Part shown: positions 1-9,102 of the stretch, piece by piece | How the letters are laid out: every line of letters starts with the position of its first letter | How positions within the stretch are numbered: the stretch's first letter is position 1 | Source of the DNA: Ignavibacteriota bacterium | GTDB taxonomy: Bacteria; Bacteroidota; Ignavibacteria; UBA10030; UBA6906 | Direction: 5' to 3' | Assembly: GCA_016707525.1 (NCBI GenBank) | Contig: JADJHP010000001.1 | Coordinates: 62,001-126,000 of the forward strand | DNA length: 64,000 nt | Notes under the pieces: generated by a model | Told to the model about the DNA's origin: nothing | What the model saw: the letters and a program-made list of their open reading frames with translations, nothing else | Database searches by the model: none | Translations under genes and position numbers: made by a program

Positions 1-1
1 C

Positions 2-676
2 AAGTGGTATGATCTCATCCCGATTCTCGGGCCGGCGCTATCACGCTGGCGCTGCCGCTCATGCGGGGCGAATGTCCCGCTGCGATACTCGATCATCGAG
101 ATCATAACTGCCGGGTACTTTGTGATCCTGTCGCTCACGACGAGTTGGGATGCGGGTGCGTTGCTCACCGCCGTCTTTGCGTGTACTCTCATACCCCTCA
201 TTTGGACCGACCTTGAGTTCTTTCTGATCCCCAACACGATCCTCATCGCAGGCAGCTTCGCTTCGGTCGTTGCGGTAGGAATGCTTGTGCCTGCTGAGCT
301 TGGAAGTCGGCTTCTAGCATCAGGAGGCGTGCTTGTTGGTCTGTACCTGGTGGGGAAAGCTGCAAGCATCTTCGTAAGCCGACAAGCGCTGGGACTCGGA
401 GATGTAAAGCTCGCGGGGTTCATCGCATTTCACACGGGCCCAGCTCTGTTCCTGGCAGCTCTCTGGACTGCCGCCGTTGGCGCCCTGCTCTTTGTCGTGG
501 CAAGGCGGTTTCAGCATATGGCCCCAGTCCCCGTTGTCGGCTCAGGCATTCTTCACATTGCCGGACAGGATGCGATTCCCTTTGGATCATTCCTCTCCGG
601 CGCATCGCTCGTTCTCATGATCTGGAAGGAGGTTCAGCCAATTCCTTTCGACCAATGGCTGACATTGATATCATAG
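2..676 (+). CDS. pilD: Prepilin peptidase (GspO/PilD), 5' end outside window
   Basis: C-terminal about 224 residues of an inner-membrane aspartyl protease that cleaves, and usually N-methylates, type IV prepilins and pseudopilins. The reading frame is open from the first codon of the window, so the gene starts upstream; an internal GTG at 122 is not the real start. The visible N-terminal part keeps the end of the cytoplasmic zinc-binding segment (CRSCGAN followed by LRYSIIE). The two catalytic aspartates sit in DLEFFLIPN and in GLGDVKLAG, the A24 family signature. Several hydrophobic membrane segments surround them. It overlaps the gspE start by 22 bases and heads the secretion operon, so it would process the pseudopilins encoded at 17340-19600. 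Confidence 0.93.
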   Translation, partial: KWYDLIPILGPALSRWRCRSCGANVPLRYSIIEIITAGYFVILSLTTSWDAGALLTAVFACTLIPLIWTDLEFFLIPNTILIAGSFASVVAVGMLVPAELGSRLLASGGVLVGLYLVGKAASIFVSRQALGLGDVKLAGFIAFHTGPALFLAALWTAAVGALLFVVARRFQHMAPVPVVGSGILHIAGQDAIPFGSFLSGASLVLMIWKEVQPIPFDQWLTLIS

Positions 677-1656
677 AGCCCCCTCAGGCCGTGTTCTCGC
701 TAGTCCCGAAAGCACTGGCATTGAAGATCCCTGCCCTTCCTCTTTCCGTGGAGGACGGTACCCTTGTGTGCGCCGTGCCGGAAGGAATGGAGGAGAGTGC
801 CCTCCGGGATCTTGAGTTCGTCACCGGGCGCAAGGTCAGGTGCTCGCCCATGCCGAGGGCAGAGCTGGACAGCGCGATCGCCAGCGCATACCCTGGTGGG
901 GCCCAGATATCCAATCAGCACTCGGGCAATAAACAATCAGCGTCTTCTGCTGCCTCAGTCCACTCCGAAGGTTCGGCCGTATCTCTTGCAAGCGCGCTTA
1001 TCGCAGATGCCGTAAGGATGGGAGCAAGTGACATACACGTTGAACCGTACGAGACCTTCGTCCGCATCCGTTACCGGCTTGATGGAGTCCTGAGAGAAGT
1101 CTCCCAGCCAGGGGTTGCTCAAGGCCGCACGCTTATCTCTCGTCTAAAGATCATGGCCGACCTGGACATCGCCGAGAAGAGACGCCCTCAGGATGGGCGC
1201 TTACGGGTCCGCGAGGAGGGGAGGACGATCGATATCCGCGTCTCGACGCTCCCCACGGATTTCGGCGAGAAGGTGGTGCTTCGCATCCTCGACAAGTCCC
1301 GCCTCCAGCTTGATTTGGCCCGGCTCGGTTTTGAAGATGCTGATCTCGCCTCGTTCAAGAAGGCGCTCAAGCTCCCGCATGGCATGATCCTCGTGACCGG
1401 CCCCACAGGAAGCGGGAAGACAACCACGCTCTACGCCGCGCTGAGCTACCTCAATCACCCCGGGGTGAACATCACCACGATCGAAGACCCGATCGAGTAC
1501 AATCTGCCCGGCATTAACCAGACGCACGTCCGGTCCGACATTGGACTCACGTTTGCCGCAGCTCTCCGCTCGATCCTCCGTCAGGACCCCAACGTAGTGA
1601 TGGTGGGGAGATTCGGGACGGCGAGACGGCCGAGATTGCCACCCGGGCAGCCTTAA
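655..1656 (+). CDS. gspE: GspE/PilB-type secretion ATPase, N-terminal part (frameshifted gene)
   Basis: Assembly ATPase of a type II secretion or type IV pilus system, acting on the cytoplasmic face of the inner membrane. Visible are a short N1-type domain, ASDIHVEPYE near residue 123, and the Walker A GPTGSGKTTTL near residue 249, then ILRQDPNVVMVG. Directly after this the expected EIRDGETAEIATRAALTGH is present but one frame over: a G is missing from the GGGG run at 1605-1608, and the frame ends early at 1656 in unrelated residues. Adding one base restores one continuous protein of about 485 residues running to 2108. It overlaps the 3' end of the prepilin peptidase gene. Either a real inactivating deletion or a homopolymer sequencing error. 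Confidence 0.9.
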   Translation: MADIDIIEPPQAVFSLVPKALALKIPALPLSVEDGTLVCAVPEGMEESALRDLEFVTGRKVRCSPMPRAELDSAIASAYPGGAQISNQHSGNKQSASSAASVHSEGSAVSLASALIADAVRMGASDIHVEPYETFVRIRYRLDGVLREVSQPGVAQGRTLISRLKIMADLDIAEKRRPQDGRLRVREEGRTIDIRVSTLPTDFGEKVVLRILDKSRLQLDLARLGFEDADLASFKKALKLPHGMILVTGPTGSGKTTTLYAALSYLNHPGVNITTIEDPIEYNLPGINQTHVRSDIGLTFAAALRSILRQDPNVVMVGRFGTARRPRLPPGQP

Positions 1657-1724
1657 CAGGTCATCTTGTCCTCTCAACGCTTCATACTAATGACGCTCCA
1701 TCGGCAATCACGCGTCTCAAGGAC

Positions 1725-2108
1725 ATGGGCATCGAGCCATTTCTTCTTGCCGCTTCCCTCAAGATGGTGCTGGCGCAGCGACTCCTGAGGCGCCTGTGCG
1801 CAGCCTGCCGGGAGGTCGATTGCGCGCGACCTGATCTTGAACCCAAGTTGGAGCCATCCATGCCTTCCCGCCAGTGGCGAGGCCGCGGCTGTCCTGAGTG
1901 CGGAGGCACGGGGTATCGCGGGAGGAAGGCTGTGTATGAGATCCTGCCGATGGAAGGCGCCATCGCCGATCTGGTGGCCGCCGGCGCCACCTCAAGTGCG
2001 ATTGTTTCGAAGGCACGAGAGCAGGGATTCAGAACTCTGAGAGAGGTGGCGCTGCTCCAGACCGGCTCCGGTGAGAGTTCGCTTGAAGAAGTGATGAGAG
2101 AGACATGA
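1725..2108 (+). CDS. gspE: GspE/PilB-type secretion ATPase, C-terminal part (frameshifted gene)
   Basis: Continuation of the ATPase begun at 655, in the next frame. The homologous frame is already open from about 1608 (EIRDGETAEIATRAALTGH, then LVLSTLHTNDAP), so the ATG at 1725 inside DMGIEPF is only an internal methionine. Residues show the usual C-terminal subdomain: LAASLKMVLAQRLLRRLC, the tetracysteine zinc site (CAAC and CPECGGTGY) and RKAVYEIL. Length and motifs are normal for GspE once both halves are joined. The stop overlaps the region just before the HEAT-like protein gene at 2174, where the accessory insertion begins. Confidence 0.88.
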   Translation: MGIEPFLLAASLKMVLAQRLLRRLCAACREVDCARPDLEPKLEPSMPSRQWRGRGCPECGGTGYRGRKAVYEILPMEGAIADLVAAGATSSAIVSKAREQGFRTLREVALLQTGSGESSLEEVMRET

Positions 2109-2173
2109 ACATCGGCATCCAGAACGTAGCGATAAGATTCAATTTCCTTTTTGAACATTCCGGAGATGCGACA

Positions 2174-2965
2174 ATGATGCGCGCCATGATAATCGGGCTG
2201 ATCGTGCTCGCCGTGGACCTTGCCACCGGCCAGGAGACGCCTCCCAATCTCAAACTCGCCCCGCCACGTCAAAGCGAGACGAAGGCCGGAGTCTTTGAGT
2301 TGCCTAAGAGCGTCACCACGGCCCAACTCTTGAATATTCTCTCCCTCACGCGAGCTGGGTACTACGATCCCATGGCCGTGCGACAGGCTGTCGCCAGCCG
2401 GGGTGATGCGGTTGTTCCCCTTCTTAGGGAACTGCTCATGACAAATTCCCTGGTCGCCTCGGGACCGCTTGCGGGGCCAGCGACTGACACAACGTCAAGT
2501 AGGATCGCTGTGCAGACAGACCGGGGAATCGGGTATGTGGTTGGATACCTAGATGCAATCGGGACAGAGAAGAGCTTTCAGGTTCTCCTCGGTGCGGCCT
2601 CTACCCACGCCAATCCAAACGTGAGGGGAGGCGCCATTGTGACACTCGGAAACTCGATGCATGATCAAGTGTGCGCAGGGAAGGTGAAGGCGGATCCGGA
2701 AGTTATCCATGTCCTGATGACATGCCTTGACGACACGGCTCAAGCAGCGAGCAGCCAGATGAAGGTGGGAGATCTGGCCAGGCACGCACTCGCCACATGG
2801 ACGGGCATCGAACTTGGCCCCCTGGATGAACACGTCAGGACGGTGACCGTCGGTAAGCAGAAACAAGTGATGTCGCTCAAGGAATATCGCGATTACGCGT
2901 GGAAGCGCATCGCTACTGGCCTCACATGGGCAGAAGGAGATGGAAGATTCGCCATCCCGAAGTGA
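2174..2965 (+). CDS. Secreted HEAT-like repeat protein, copy 1
   Basis: Hypothetical exported protein of 263 residues. The start chosen is the ATG-ATG pair at 2174, preceded by a GGAG-type site and followed by a typical signal peptide (hydrophobic IIGLIVLAV, then ATGQE). The body is alpha-helical in appearance and contains a stretch like a HEAT or PBS-lyase repeat (NPNVRGGAIVTLGNS). It is a paralogue of the next gene: both share the layout of a leader, an LLRELL / LLRSLL helix, a conserved IG(T/S)-E-F core followed by an AA-x5-N-x-VR helix, and a C-terminal YW/YAWKR-type end. No enzymatic motif is seen. It lies between gspE and the RHS gene on the same strand, so it may be an accessory of that system; this is inference. 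Confidence 0.7.
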   Translation: MMRAMIIGLIVLAVDLATGQETPPNLKLAPPRQSETKAGVFELPKSVTTAQLLNILSLTRAGYYDPMAVRQAVASRGDAVVPLLRELLMTNSLVASGPLAGPATDTTSSRIAVQTDRGIGYVVGYLDAIGTEKSFQVLLGAASTHANPNVRGGAIVTLGNSMHDQVCAGKVKADPEVIHVLMTCLDDTAQAASSQMKVGDLARHALATWTGIELGPLDEHVRTVTVGKQKQVMSLKEYRDYAWKRIATGLTWAEGDGRFAIPK

Positions 2966-3027
2966 CTTCCGGAGTCGCTGAACAATGGCGCATCCAACCA
3001 CGTGACTTGGAAATCAGGAGACAGAAA

Positions 3028-3759
3028 ATGCGTACGTCAATACTTTTCATGGCAATAGGGTCCCTGCTCGTGATCGCATGCCGGTACCCTCTCAATGCAC
3101 AAGGGGTAACCGGTGAGCTGGCTCGATCGAGCGCGCTCGCCCTTCTGGATTCGGCATCGGCCGGAGCCGTCGATGGGCAGAAGCTGATTGATGCACTTTC
3201 AAAACATGATGCTTCCTCGGTAGCCCTTCTCCGAAGCCTGCTTGGCGACCAAGGGGCTCAAAACAAGTCGAGAAGTAGCATCGCGCCAACCTCCCCTCGA
3301 AGGGACTTTACTCCGATGGGCGCAGAGAGAATCATCCTCAGGTCTCTTGAGCGCATCGGTTCGGCTGAAGCTTTCGCCGTTGTGTACGACGCGGCGCAGA
3401 ACCATCAGGATGCCGCTGTGCGGGCGAACTGCTTTGGCAGCATTGCGACAGGATTTCAAGAGAAGGCAAGCGTAGGGGGCATCCAGCCCGAGAAACAGCT
3501 ACTCTTTCTCTTCCTCAGCATGTCAGCCGACACGATAGTTGCTTCAGACTACGGAAAGCCGGTGGGCGAACTTGCACACATGGGCTTTCGAGAATGGACC
3601 GTGAAAGGTGGGCTCATCCCAATAACAGCCGCGGTGAGAGACCTTCGCCGAGAAGTGGTAACTGGTCAACGGCCATACTGGCAGCGCTGGTGGGATACGC
3701 ATTCGCCTAAGATCAAATGGGATCCCGTAGAGGCGAGGTTTCGCACACCGCGCAGCTGA
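3028..3759 (+). CDS. Secreted HEAT-like repeat protein, copy 2
   Basis: Exported hypothetical protein of 243 residues, paralogous to the gene just upstream. The ATG at 3028 has an AGGAG site eight bases before it and gives a good signal peptide (MRTSILFMAIGSLLVIAC, cleavage near NAQG). A cysteine follows the hydrophobic core but the context is not a clean lipobox. The central IGSAEAFAVVYDAAQNH and AAVRANCFGSIATG segments match the equivalent part of copy 1 and look like a single HEAT-type helical pair. Sixty bases separate its stop from the RHS gene start. Function unknown; the tandem duplication and position suggest it is co-inherited with the RHS toxin. Confidence 0.7.
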   Translation: MRTSILFMAIGSLLVIACRYPLNAQGVTGELARSSALALLDSASAGAVDGQKLIDALSKHDASSVALLRSLLGDQGAQNKSRSSIAPTSPRRDFTPMGAERIILRSLERIGSAEAFAVVYDAAQNHQDAAVRANCFGSIATGFQEKASVGGIQPEKQLLFLFLSMSADTIVASDYGKPVGELAHMGFREWTVKGGLIPITAAVRDLRREVVTGQRPYWQRWWDTHSPKIKWDPVEARFRTPRS

Positions 3760-3820
3760 CAAATAGACGAACCACAATATTCCGTCCACACTCCCAGTAT
3801 CCCATTGAAGGAGAGTTCCC

Positions 3821-5869
3821 ATGGGTTCCAGGCACATGCTTCTTGTCTTCGTCTCAGCCCTGTTGCTAACATTCACAACGGCTGACGCATGGGCAGATGC
3901 AAAAAGCTCAACTGCGAAGAAGCGAGAAAAGGCTGATCTCGGCACGAAGGACTTTAGCGGCGAGAGCCAGTTCACGGGCGATGTGGCGTTCTCGATCCCG
4001 CTGGCGAGCAAGGGCGGCGTGGATGTAACGCTCCGCTACAACAGCAACCTCCATAAGTTGCTCCCGGCTGAGAACAAGTTCAGTCCCTCAGGATGGCTGG
4101 GGTTGGGGTGGAAGCTTGATTTGGGCAGCATCCAGGCAGATATCAGCAACACCGCGGATTCGTCTGATGACAAGTACTTCTTCGTTGGCAGCGACGTCTC
4201 GTCGGAATTGATCGTCGACAGCCTGAATGCCTTCACCTTGCGGGAGTACCGACATTGGAAGATTACAAGGGAGGTAGTGGACGGGACTGTGGTCGGTTGG
4301 ACGGTCATTCTTGAAGATGGGACTATTTGTCGCTACGGGAACTACAATATCGACAATGGAACATTCAGCCTTGACGACCTGCCGACAAGCGCAACAAGAT
4401 GCTTTGTGGGGTGCGGGGGCCTGGTCCAAACCACTCTTCCTGCAAACGGGACCACGAGTCTGATTCCATACCAGTGGGATCTCTCCGACATTCAAGACGT
4501 TAACGGTGATCACACCACGATCAAATACCAACAATTCAAATCCACGTTGAGCGGTAGTAATCTTCAATTCACTTTGGAGTCCTACCCGAAAGAGATCGCA
4601 GACCGGCAAAAGAGCACGATTCAGTTCGAGCTCTACCCCACACCATTGCTGTGGATTGAACCCCCGGTTGTTGGGATTGGCCAATTCAAATCCGACAGCC
4701 GGTCTCTGCAGCGCATCGTGGTGAGAGACGCTCGCAGCCAGGTTGTTTCGGGGTACGACTTCCAGTTCGATTCGATCAACGTTCTTTCTCGGTCCTCCCA
4801 GCAAAATAAGAAACTGTTCCTCCGGCGGGTCAGCGAACTCGACAACACGCTGACGGCGTTGAAGAGTACGCTCTTTGATTATGCGGGTGTGAGGGAAGAA
4901 CTCAGTGCTCAAACGGAGACAAATCCCGGCGCAATGATACGGATTCTCTTGCCCGAGGGAGGTGAGATTACGTACAGGTATCAGAATGACTTCATCATCA
5001 CCGAGAGATCGCCTCAGGTGGGTGACCCAGGCGATTATTGGACTTCGTCGCCAACCGGAGCACTTGCGGCCGATCCGGATTTTTGGTCAATGAGTGGGTC
5101 GGACTTCTTTGTGGTATGGAAATCAGGCGCCATGACCGCCTACCGGTGGTCACCGAACAACGTGTATGAGGTCGATGCGGCGTTCCCATTTGCAGGCGTG
5201 ACAACAGGCGGGATCTCTTCTTATTGGGTATGCAATGACTATGTTGTGTGTAAACACTCTGACAACAAACTGTCGGTGGCAAAGAGGGATGGAGAAGGCT
5301 GGCGACTGCAACTGCTTGAACAGGGGTCGCTAGTAGCCAGTGCGCAGATTGTGTCTCTCGCCTCCGACTTCTTTGTGTATGCGACGAATTGCTCGGGGAA
5401 TCCAGCCGATGGAGACGTCAAGGTTGCGACGTTTTCAAATGACCAGAATTGGAACATAAGGTTCCTCGGGCGGAGGTCAATTGGTTTCAATGGTGCGGGT
5501 TCCAACCGGCTTCGTACCTCAGGAAGAAGTTTCGTGTTCGGGGACACGAATCCTAACATCTACAGGTATAGTCCAAGTACCGGCAACTGGATAGCCAGCC
5601 AAATATCCGGGACTATGTTCGCTGGAGGACCCGAATACTACCTAGAGAAGGCGGACGCGAACAATACGAAGATCTGGAAATGGGGAGGTTCGGCCTGGGG
5701 TTATGAGCAGTTCTATGACGCGACGAACAATACGTTTGGCTCTTCATTTGTGCCCGGTGCAAACTATTTTCTCATTGTGGGCAATGGAGTCAATGGTGAA
5801 CCCCGCGCGTCCACGTATCCAATCCGATTTCCAATGGCTGGGAGACCGTATCGCTTACGAGTCTCTTGA
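3821..5869 (+). CDS. RHS/YD-repeat giant protein, N-terminal part (frameshifted gene)
   Basis: First 682 codons of a very large secreted RHS-family protein. The ATG at 3821 follows AAGGAG and gives a signal peptide (LLVFVSALLLTFTT, cleavage near AWA-DA). Residues about 35-110 (GESQFTGDVAFSIPL, LRYNSN, GWLGLGWKLDLG) are the characteristic SpvB/RHS N-terminal entry module that builds the start of the hollow RHS shell. Residues about 380-680 contain recurrent short blocks with FFVVW, FFVYAT and YFLIVGN spaced 45-60 residues apart, suggesting a beta-propeller-like insertion. The frame breaks near 5828-5832, where one base is missing in a TTT run; the correct continuation (SNGWETVSLTSLLNGAVV) lies in the next frame. 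Confidence 0.85.
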   Translation: MGSRHMLLVFVSALLLTFTTADAWADAKSSTAKKREKADLGTKDFSGESQFTGDVAFSIPLASKGGVDVTLRYNSNLHKLLPAENKFSPSGWLGLGWKLDLGSIQADISNTADSSDDKYFFVGSDVSSELIVDSLNAFTLREYRHWKITREVVDGTVVGWTVILEDGTICRYGNYNIDNGTFSLDDLPTSATRCFVGCGGLVQTTLPANGTTSLIPYQWDLSDIQDVNGDHTTIKYQQFKSTLSGSNLQFTLESYPKEIADRQKSTIQFELYPTPLLWIEPPVVGIGQFKSDSRSLQRIVVRDARSQVVSGYDFQFDSINVLSRSSQQNKKLFLRRVSELDNTLTALKSTLFDYAGVREELSAQTETNPGAMIRILLPEGGEITYRYQNDFIITERSPQVGDPGDYWTSSPTGALAADPDFWSMSGSDFFVVWKSGAMTAYRWSPNNVYEVDAAFPFAGVTTGGISSYWVCNDYVVCKHSDNKLSVAKRDGEGWRLQLLEQGSLVASAQIVSLASDFFVYATNCSGNPADGDVKVATFSNDQNWNIRFLGRRSIGFNGAGSNRLRTSGRSFVFGDTNPNIYRYSPSTGNWIASQISGTMFAGGPEYYLEKADANNTKIWKWGGSAWGYEQFYDATNNTFGSSFVPGANYFLIVGNGVNGEPRASTYPIRFPMAGRPYRLRVS

Positions 5870-8800
5870 ATGGCGCCGTGGTCGACAGGCATGCGAAGTT
5901 CGTGCTTGGACCGGATTTCTTTGTGATAACGTGGCGCGAAGATACGTATTGGAAGGTTGGTGTCATACGTAACCGCGATGGGCAGTGGCAGCAAGGGAGT
6001 CTCGTTGCGCAATATTCAGCTAGACCCCGCACAAGCTATCCGGATGACACGTGCATCCCAGTGGTAAGTGGATCGACAGTATTCATCGAGATTCATGAGC
6101 GTTTGAACGCCCTCGAACTCCACACGCTTGTCTTTCGGAATGAGGTCTGGGATGATCAACAATTGACCAGACTTCAACTGAATACGAACAGTCCACCCAC
6201 CGGCATCAAACCATTCCTGCAACCCGGTGCGAACTTCACGGTGTGCATCGTTGATCCCAATCTGAGGCAGAACGGGGATGCCCAACTCCTGGTCTGGAAG
6301 AGATCCTACGGCGACTTCTTCAGGGAAGTCTATTCTGAAAACGTTTTGGGCGGTTACTCATATCGCGTGAGTACCAAGATGTATTCGGATGGATTCTCGA
6401 ACGGAATTACTAGCACTTTTGAATTCGCCAATGGGTCATACGATGAGGACATCAACTCCGTACGGTTCAACAAGCGGACGGAACATCTGCCAGGAGGTAA
6501 CGGACGGACTGAAAGCTTCACATACAATGATCAGGGGCCTGGGTTAGTGGATGAATTCCGTCCCAATCCACACTATAGATATCTTGACGGGCAGACGTAT
6601 CTGACGCGGGCGATTGACAACAATGGCAATACCGTAAACGAAACGGCTACGGACTACAAAGTGTGGTTTCCGGGATCGACGACAGCAAACGCGAGCGTGA
6701 ACCCAATTGCGGACTTTGATAAGGGAGGTTGGTACAATCCGTATTTCGCAGAACTCTGGGCAGCGATCGATGAAGGGGCCACTCTGAATGAAGCGGACTA
6801 TATTGAATCGTTGAATCCGGTGGACATGGCAATTGTTCAATTGGCGGCACCAGATGGGGCCCTCGTACCAGGCACCGACATTCAGATTCGTGTCGATGCC
6901 CGCCCGGCGCAGCCAAATGAAGCTTCCGCGTTTGCAATTCTTCTCTTTGAAGATACTGGTGCCGGTCTCCAGTATGTGACTGACGTAACGGCAAATGCGC
7001 CGGCAAACAGCGGCTTTGGCCCCTACTACGTTACGCACCCAGCTGCGACCATATCAGACCCCTCTCACTTATATGTCGGGATTGAACTCCTCACTGGAAC
7101 ACTGCAAGTTGCGAGAATCAAGTGCGACCTCGTAATTCAAGTAGCACTAGACACTGCGGGGAGTTATTCCCGCTCGGTGTGGTCACGGACTATTCGTGAC
7201 GAAGTGCCGAGCGCCTCATCGACCACATACAATGAAACCAACGGCCTCGTCTCGATGGTGGTGGACACCAATAGTGCCGGAATCCAGCGTGTCGTCGAGA
7301 CCCGATATGCGTATGAGCGCGCCTCATATTCCTTCATGGGCACCGGCAAACACATGTACTCTCAGGTGTATTCAACCACCGTTTGGGCCGGGGCAAGTGA
7401 TGTAGAGGCAAAGAAGTGGACCCTCTGGGGGGACGGAGATGGCGTTTGGAGGCCTCGCGAAGAGTGGGCCTGGCGTGGTGATGGGTCGGCGAACGATCAA
7501 TCAGCACCTGATGATCCTGAAGAAAGTGCGGAGGCGTTGAGAGTCTCAACGATCGCGAGCTATGATGCGCATGGCAATCCGAGACAGATCACTGATGCAA
7601 ATGGAATCCATACCGCCACGGTCTATGGTTATGACAGTACTCTCCCGATCGGCAGATTCCGGAACGCCGCCGCGAGTTCTTCGTTCGCCGCTGTGTTTGA
7701 CGACAGCGTAACAACCGGCTGGAGTTCTTCTTATGGAAATTGGGTGATTCAAAACGGGACGTATCGGCAGACCGATAGCACTCAGACGGGATCGTGGGCA
7801 ACTCCCACCAGAAACACGGCTGTCCAAATTGACGACGGGGTCGTGGAGGCTGATATTCGTTTCGATAATTCTGGGAGCTATCGATATGCCATGATTGCCA
7901 AAGTCGTGGATCAGACATCGTACCTCCGCTTTGAGTGCCGCAAGACCGAAAACGTGGTTCGGATCCACGCAATGGCTCCGGGCAGCAATGTGTATCAGAA
8001 CCAGTCGTTCACCTTTGATGAGAACCGGTGGTATCACCTGCGCGGAGAGATCGAGGGAACGGTTGCGCGGTTCTACATCGATGGGAGGAAAGTGGTAGAG
8101 CTCAACGCCGCACAGGTGGACCGTCCAGCCGGGTATCTCGGACTGGGCACCTTTGGTACTGTGGCTAGTTTTGACAATATCCGGTTCTCTCCTATCGGTT
8201 CGCTGGCGAGCCTTCAGGTGTATGACCGTTCATCACGCCTCCAAACGGGTGCTTCGGATGAGAGTGGTGTCTTGCAGAGTATGGTCTACGATCCAGCCAA
8301 CCGGAGATCCAAACTATATCTGCGGGCTGAAGGGAGGAATCTGCTCACTAATGAAGTACGCTACACGTATAGCCGTTCGATCGGCGATGCCTATGAGAGC
8401 GGGAGGCCAAATGCTGTTGAGAATCTCGCCCCTCCGGATTCTGTATCTGTCTCGGATTTTGCCAACAGATACGGCTGGTCGCGGGGAAGCTATCAGTCCA
8501 TTCATGATAGCTCTATCGATATCGTCTTCAACATCCCGTATGCTGGCGAGACGACGGCTCAGCTTGGGACGAATGGCGGTTGGAACTACATCTTGCGCTG
8601 GCTGACGTCCGCCCACACTATTGCGCGTGTCGATTTCTACCCGACCAGCGCAACGGGTGGGCTGCCCCATGTTCTTGCCTATGAAAGTGATGGTTACAGG
8701 TTCTGCGTGCAGTACAATCCTTCAACGGACCGATTCCAGATGCAGACCTACTTTGGTTCAAGCTGGAACTCCCCGATGACGTTTGATCTCCCGGCACCAC

Positions 8801-9102
8801 CTGATCATTGGTACACGATCGAGCTGGAGAAGACGGAGGGAGGGGACGCGTATGCATTTGTCTATCCCAAGGGATCAGGAAGGATAAACAAGACCGGTTA
8901 CGTCTACCGAACCTCCGGCTATCCAGCCCCTTGGCTGACCTTCGCGATCTCATACACGAATACGGACTACTATTACCTTGCCAATTTCTACGCTGGATTG
9001 GCTGATAGATCGGTTGCCTTCTTCGACGGGTTGGGGCGTGAGCTTCCAGGCCCAGCGTCAGCTCAAGCTCAATTCTGTTGTGGAGTCAGGGACACTGTAT
9101 GA
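5866..9102 (+). CDS. RHS/YD-repeat giant protein, middle part (frameshifted gene)
   Basis: Middle 1078 codons of the same RHS protein; homology in this frame is already readable from about 5833, so the ATG at 5866 is not a true start. It continues the propeller-like blocks (PDFFVITW), then RHS shell strands (FTYNDQGPGLVDEFRPNPHYRYLDG). Residues about 605-785 form a laminin-G/concanavalin-like sugar-binding fold (SSYGNWVIQNGTYRQTDS, VEADIRF, YHLRGEIEGTVARFYIDGRKV, YLGLGTFGTVASFDNIRF). A second jelly-roll-like region follows (WLTSAHTIARVDFYP to YYYLANFYAG). The frame ends in FFDGLGREL; one extra T at 9044/9045 shifts the reading, and the sequel QAQRQLKLN is found one frame over. Confidence 0.82.
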   Translation: MNGAVVDRHAKFVLGPDFFVITWREDTYWKVGVIRNRDGQWQQGSLVAQYSARPRTSYPDDTCIPVVSGSTVFIEIHERLNALELHTLVFRNEVWDDQQLTRLQLNTNSPPTGIKPFLQPGANFTVCIVDPNLRQNGDAQLLVWKRSYGDFFREVYSENVLGGYSYRVSTKMYSDGFSNGITSTFEFANGSYDEDINSVRFNKRTEHLPGGNGRTESFTYNDQGPGLVDEFRPNPHYRYLDGQTYLTRAIDNNGNTVNETATDYKVWFPGSTTANASVNPIADFDKGGWYNPYFAELWAAIDEGATLNEADYIESLNPVDMAIVQLAAPDGALVPGTDIQIRVDARPAQPNEASAFAILLFEDTGAGLQYVTDVTANAPANSGFGPYYVTHPAATISDPSHLYVGIELLTGTLQVARIKCDLVIQVALDTAGSYSRSVWSRTIRDEVPSASSTTYNETNGLVSMVVDTNSAGIQRVVETRYAYERASYSFMGTGKHMYSQVYSTTVWAGASDVEAKKWTLWGDGDGVWRPREEWAWRGDGSANDQSAPDDPEESAEALRVSTIASYDAHGNPRQITDANGIHTATVYGYDSTLPIGRFRNAAASSSFAAVFDDSVTTGWSSSYGNWVIQNGTYRQTDSTQTGSWATPTRNTAVQIDDGVVEADIRFDNSGSYRYAMIAKVVDQTSYLRFECRKTENVVRIHAMAPGSNVYQNQSFTFDENRWYHLRGEIEGTVARFYIDGRKVVELNAAQVDRPAGYLGLGTFGTVASFDNIRFSPIGSLASLQVYDRSSRLQTGASDESGVLQSMVYDPANRRSKLYLRAEGRNLLTNEVRYTYSRSIGDAYESGRPNAVENLAPPDSVSVSDFANRYGWSRGSYQSIHDSSIDIVFNIPYAGETTAQLGTNGGWNYILRWLTSAHTIARVDFYPTSATGGLPHVLAYESDGYRFCVQYNPSTDRFQMQTYFGSSWNSPMTFDLPAPPDHWYTIELEKTEGGDAYAFVYPKGSGRINKTGYVYRTSGYPAPWLTFAISYTNTDYYYLANFYAGLADRSVAFFDGLGRELPGPASAQAQFCCGVRDTV

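Noticed and set aside
1600..1612. Programmed frameshift in gspE
   Set aside because: No slippery heptamer with a downstream pseudoknot is apparent and such recoding is not known for GspE; a deletion or sequencing error is simpler.
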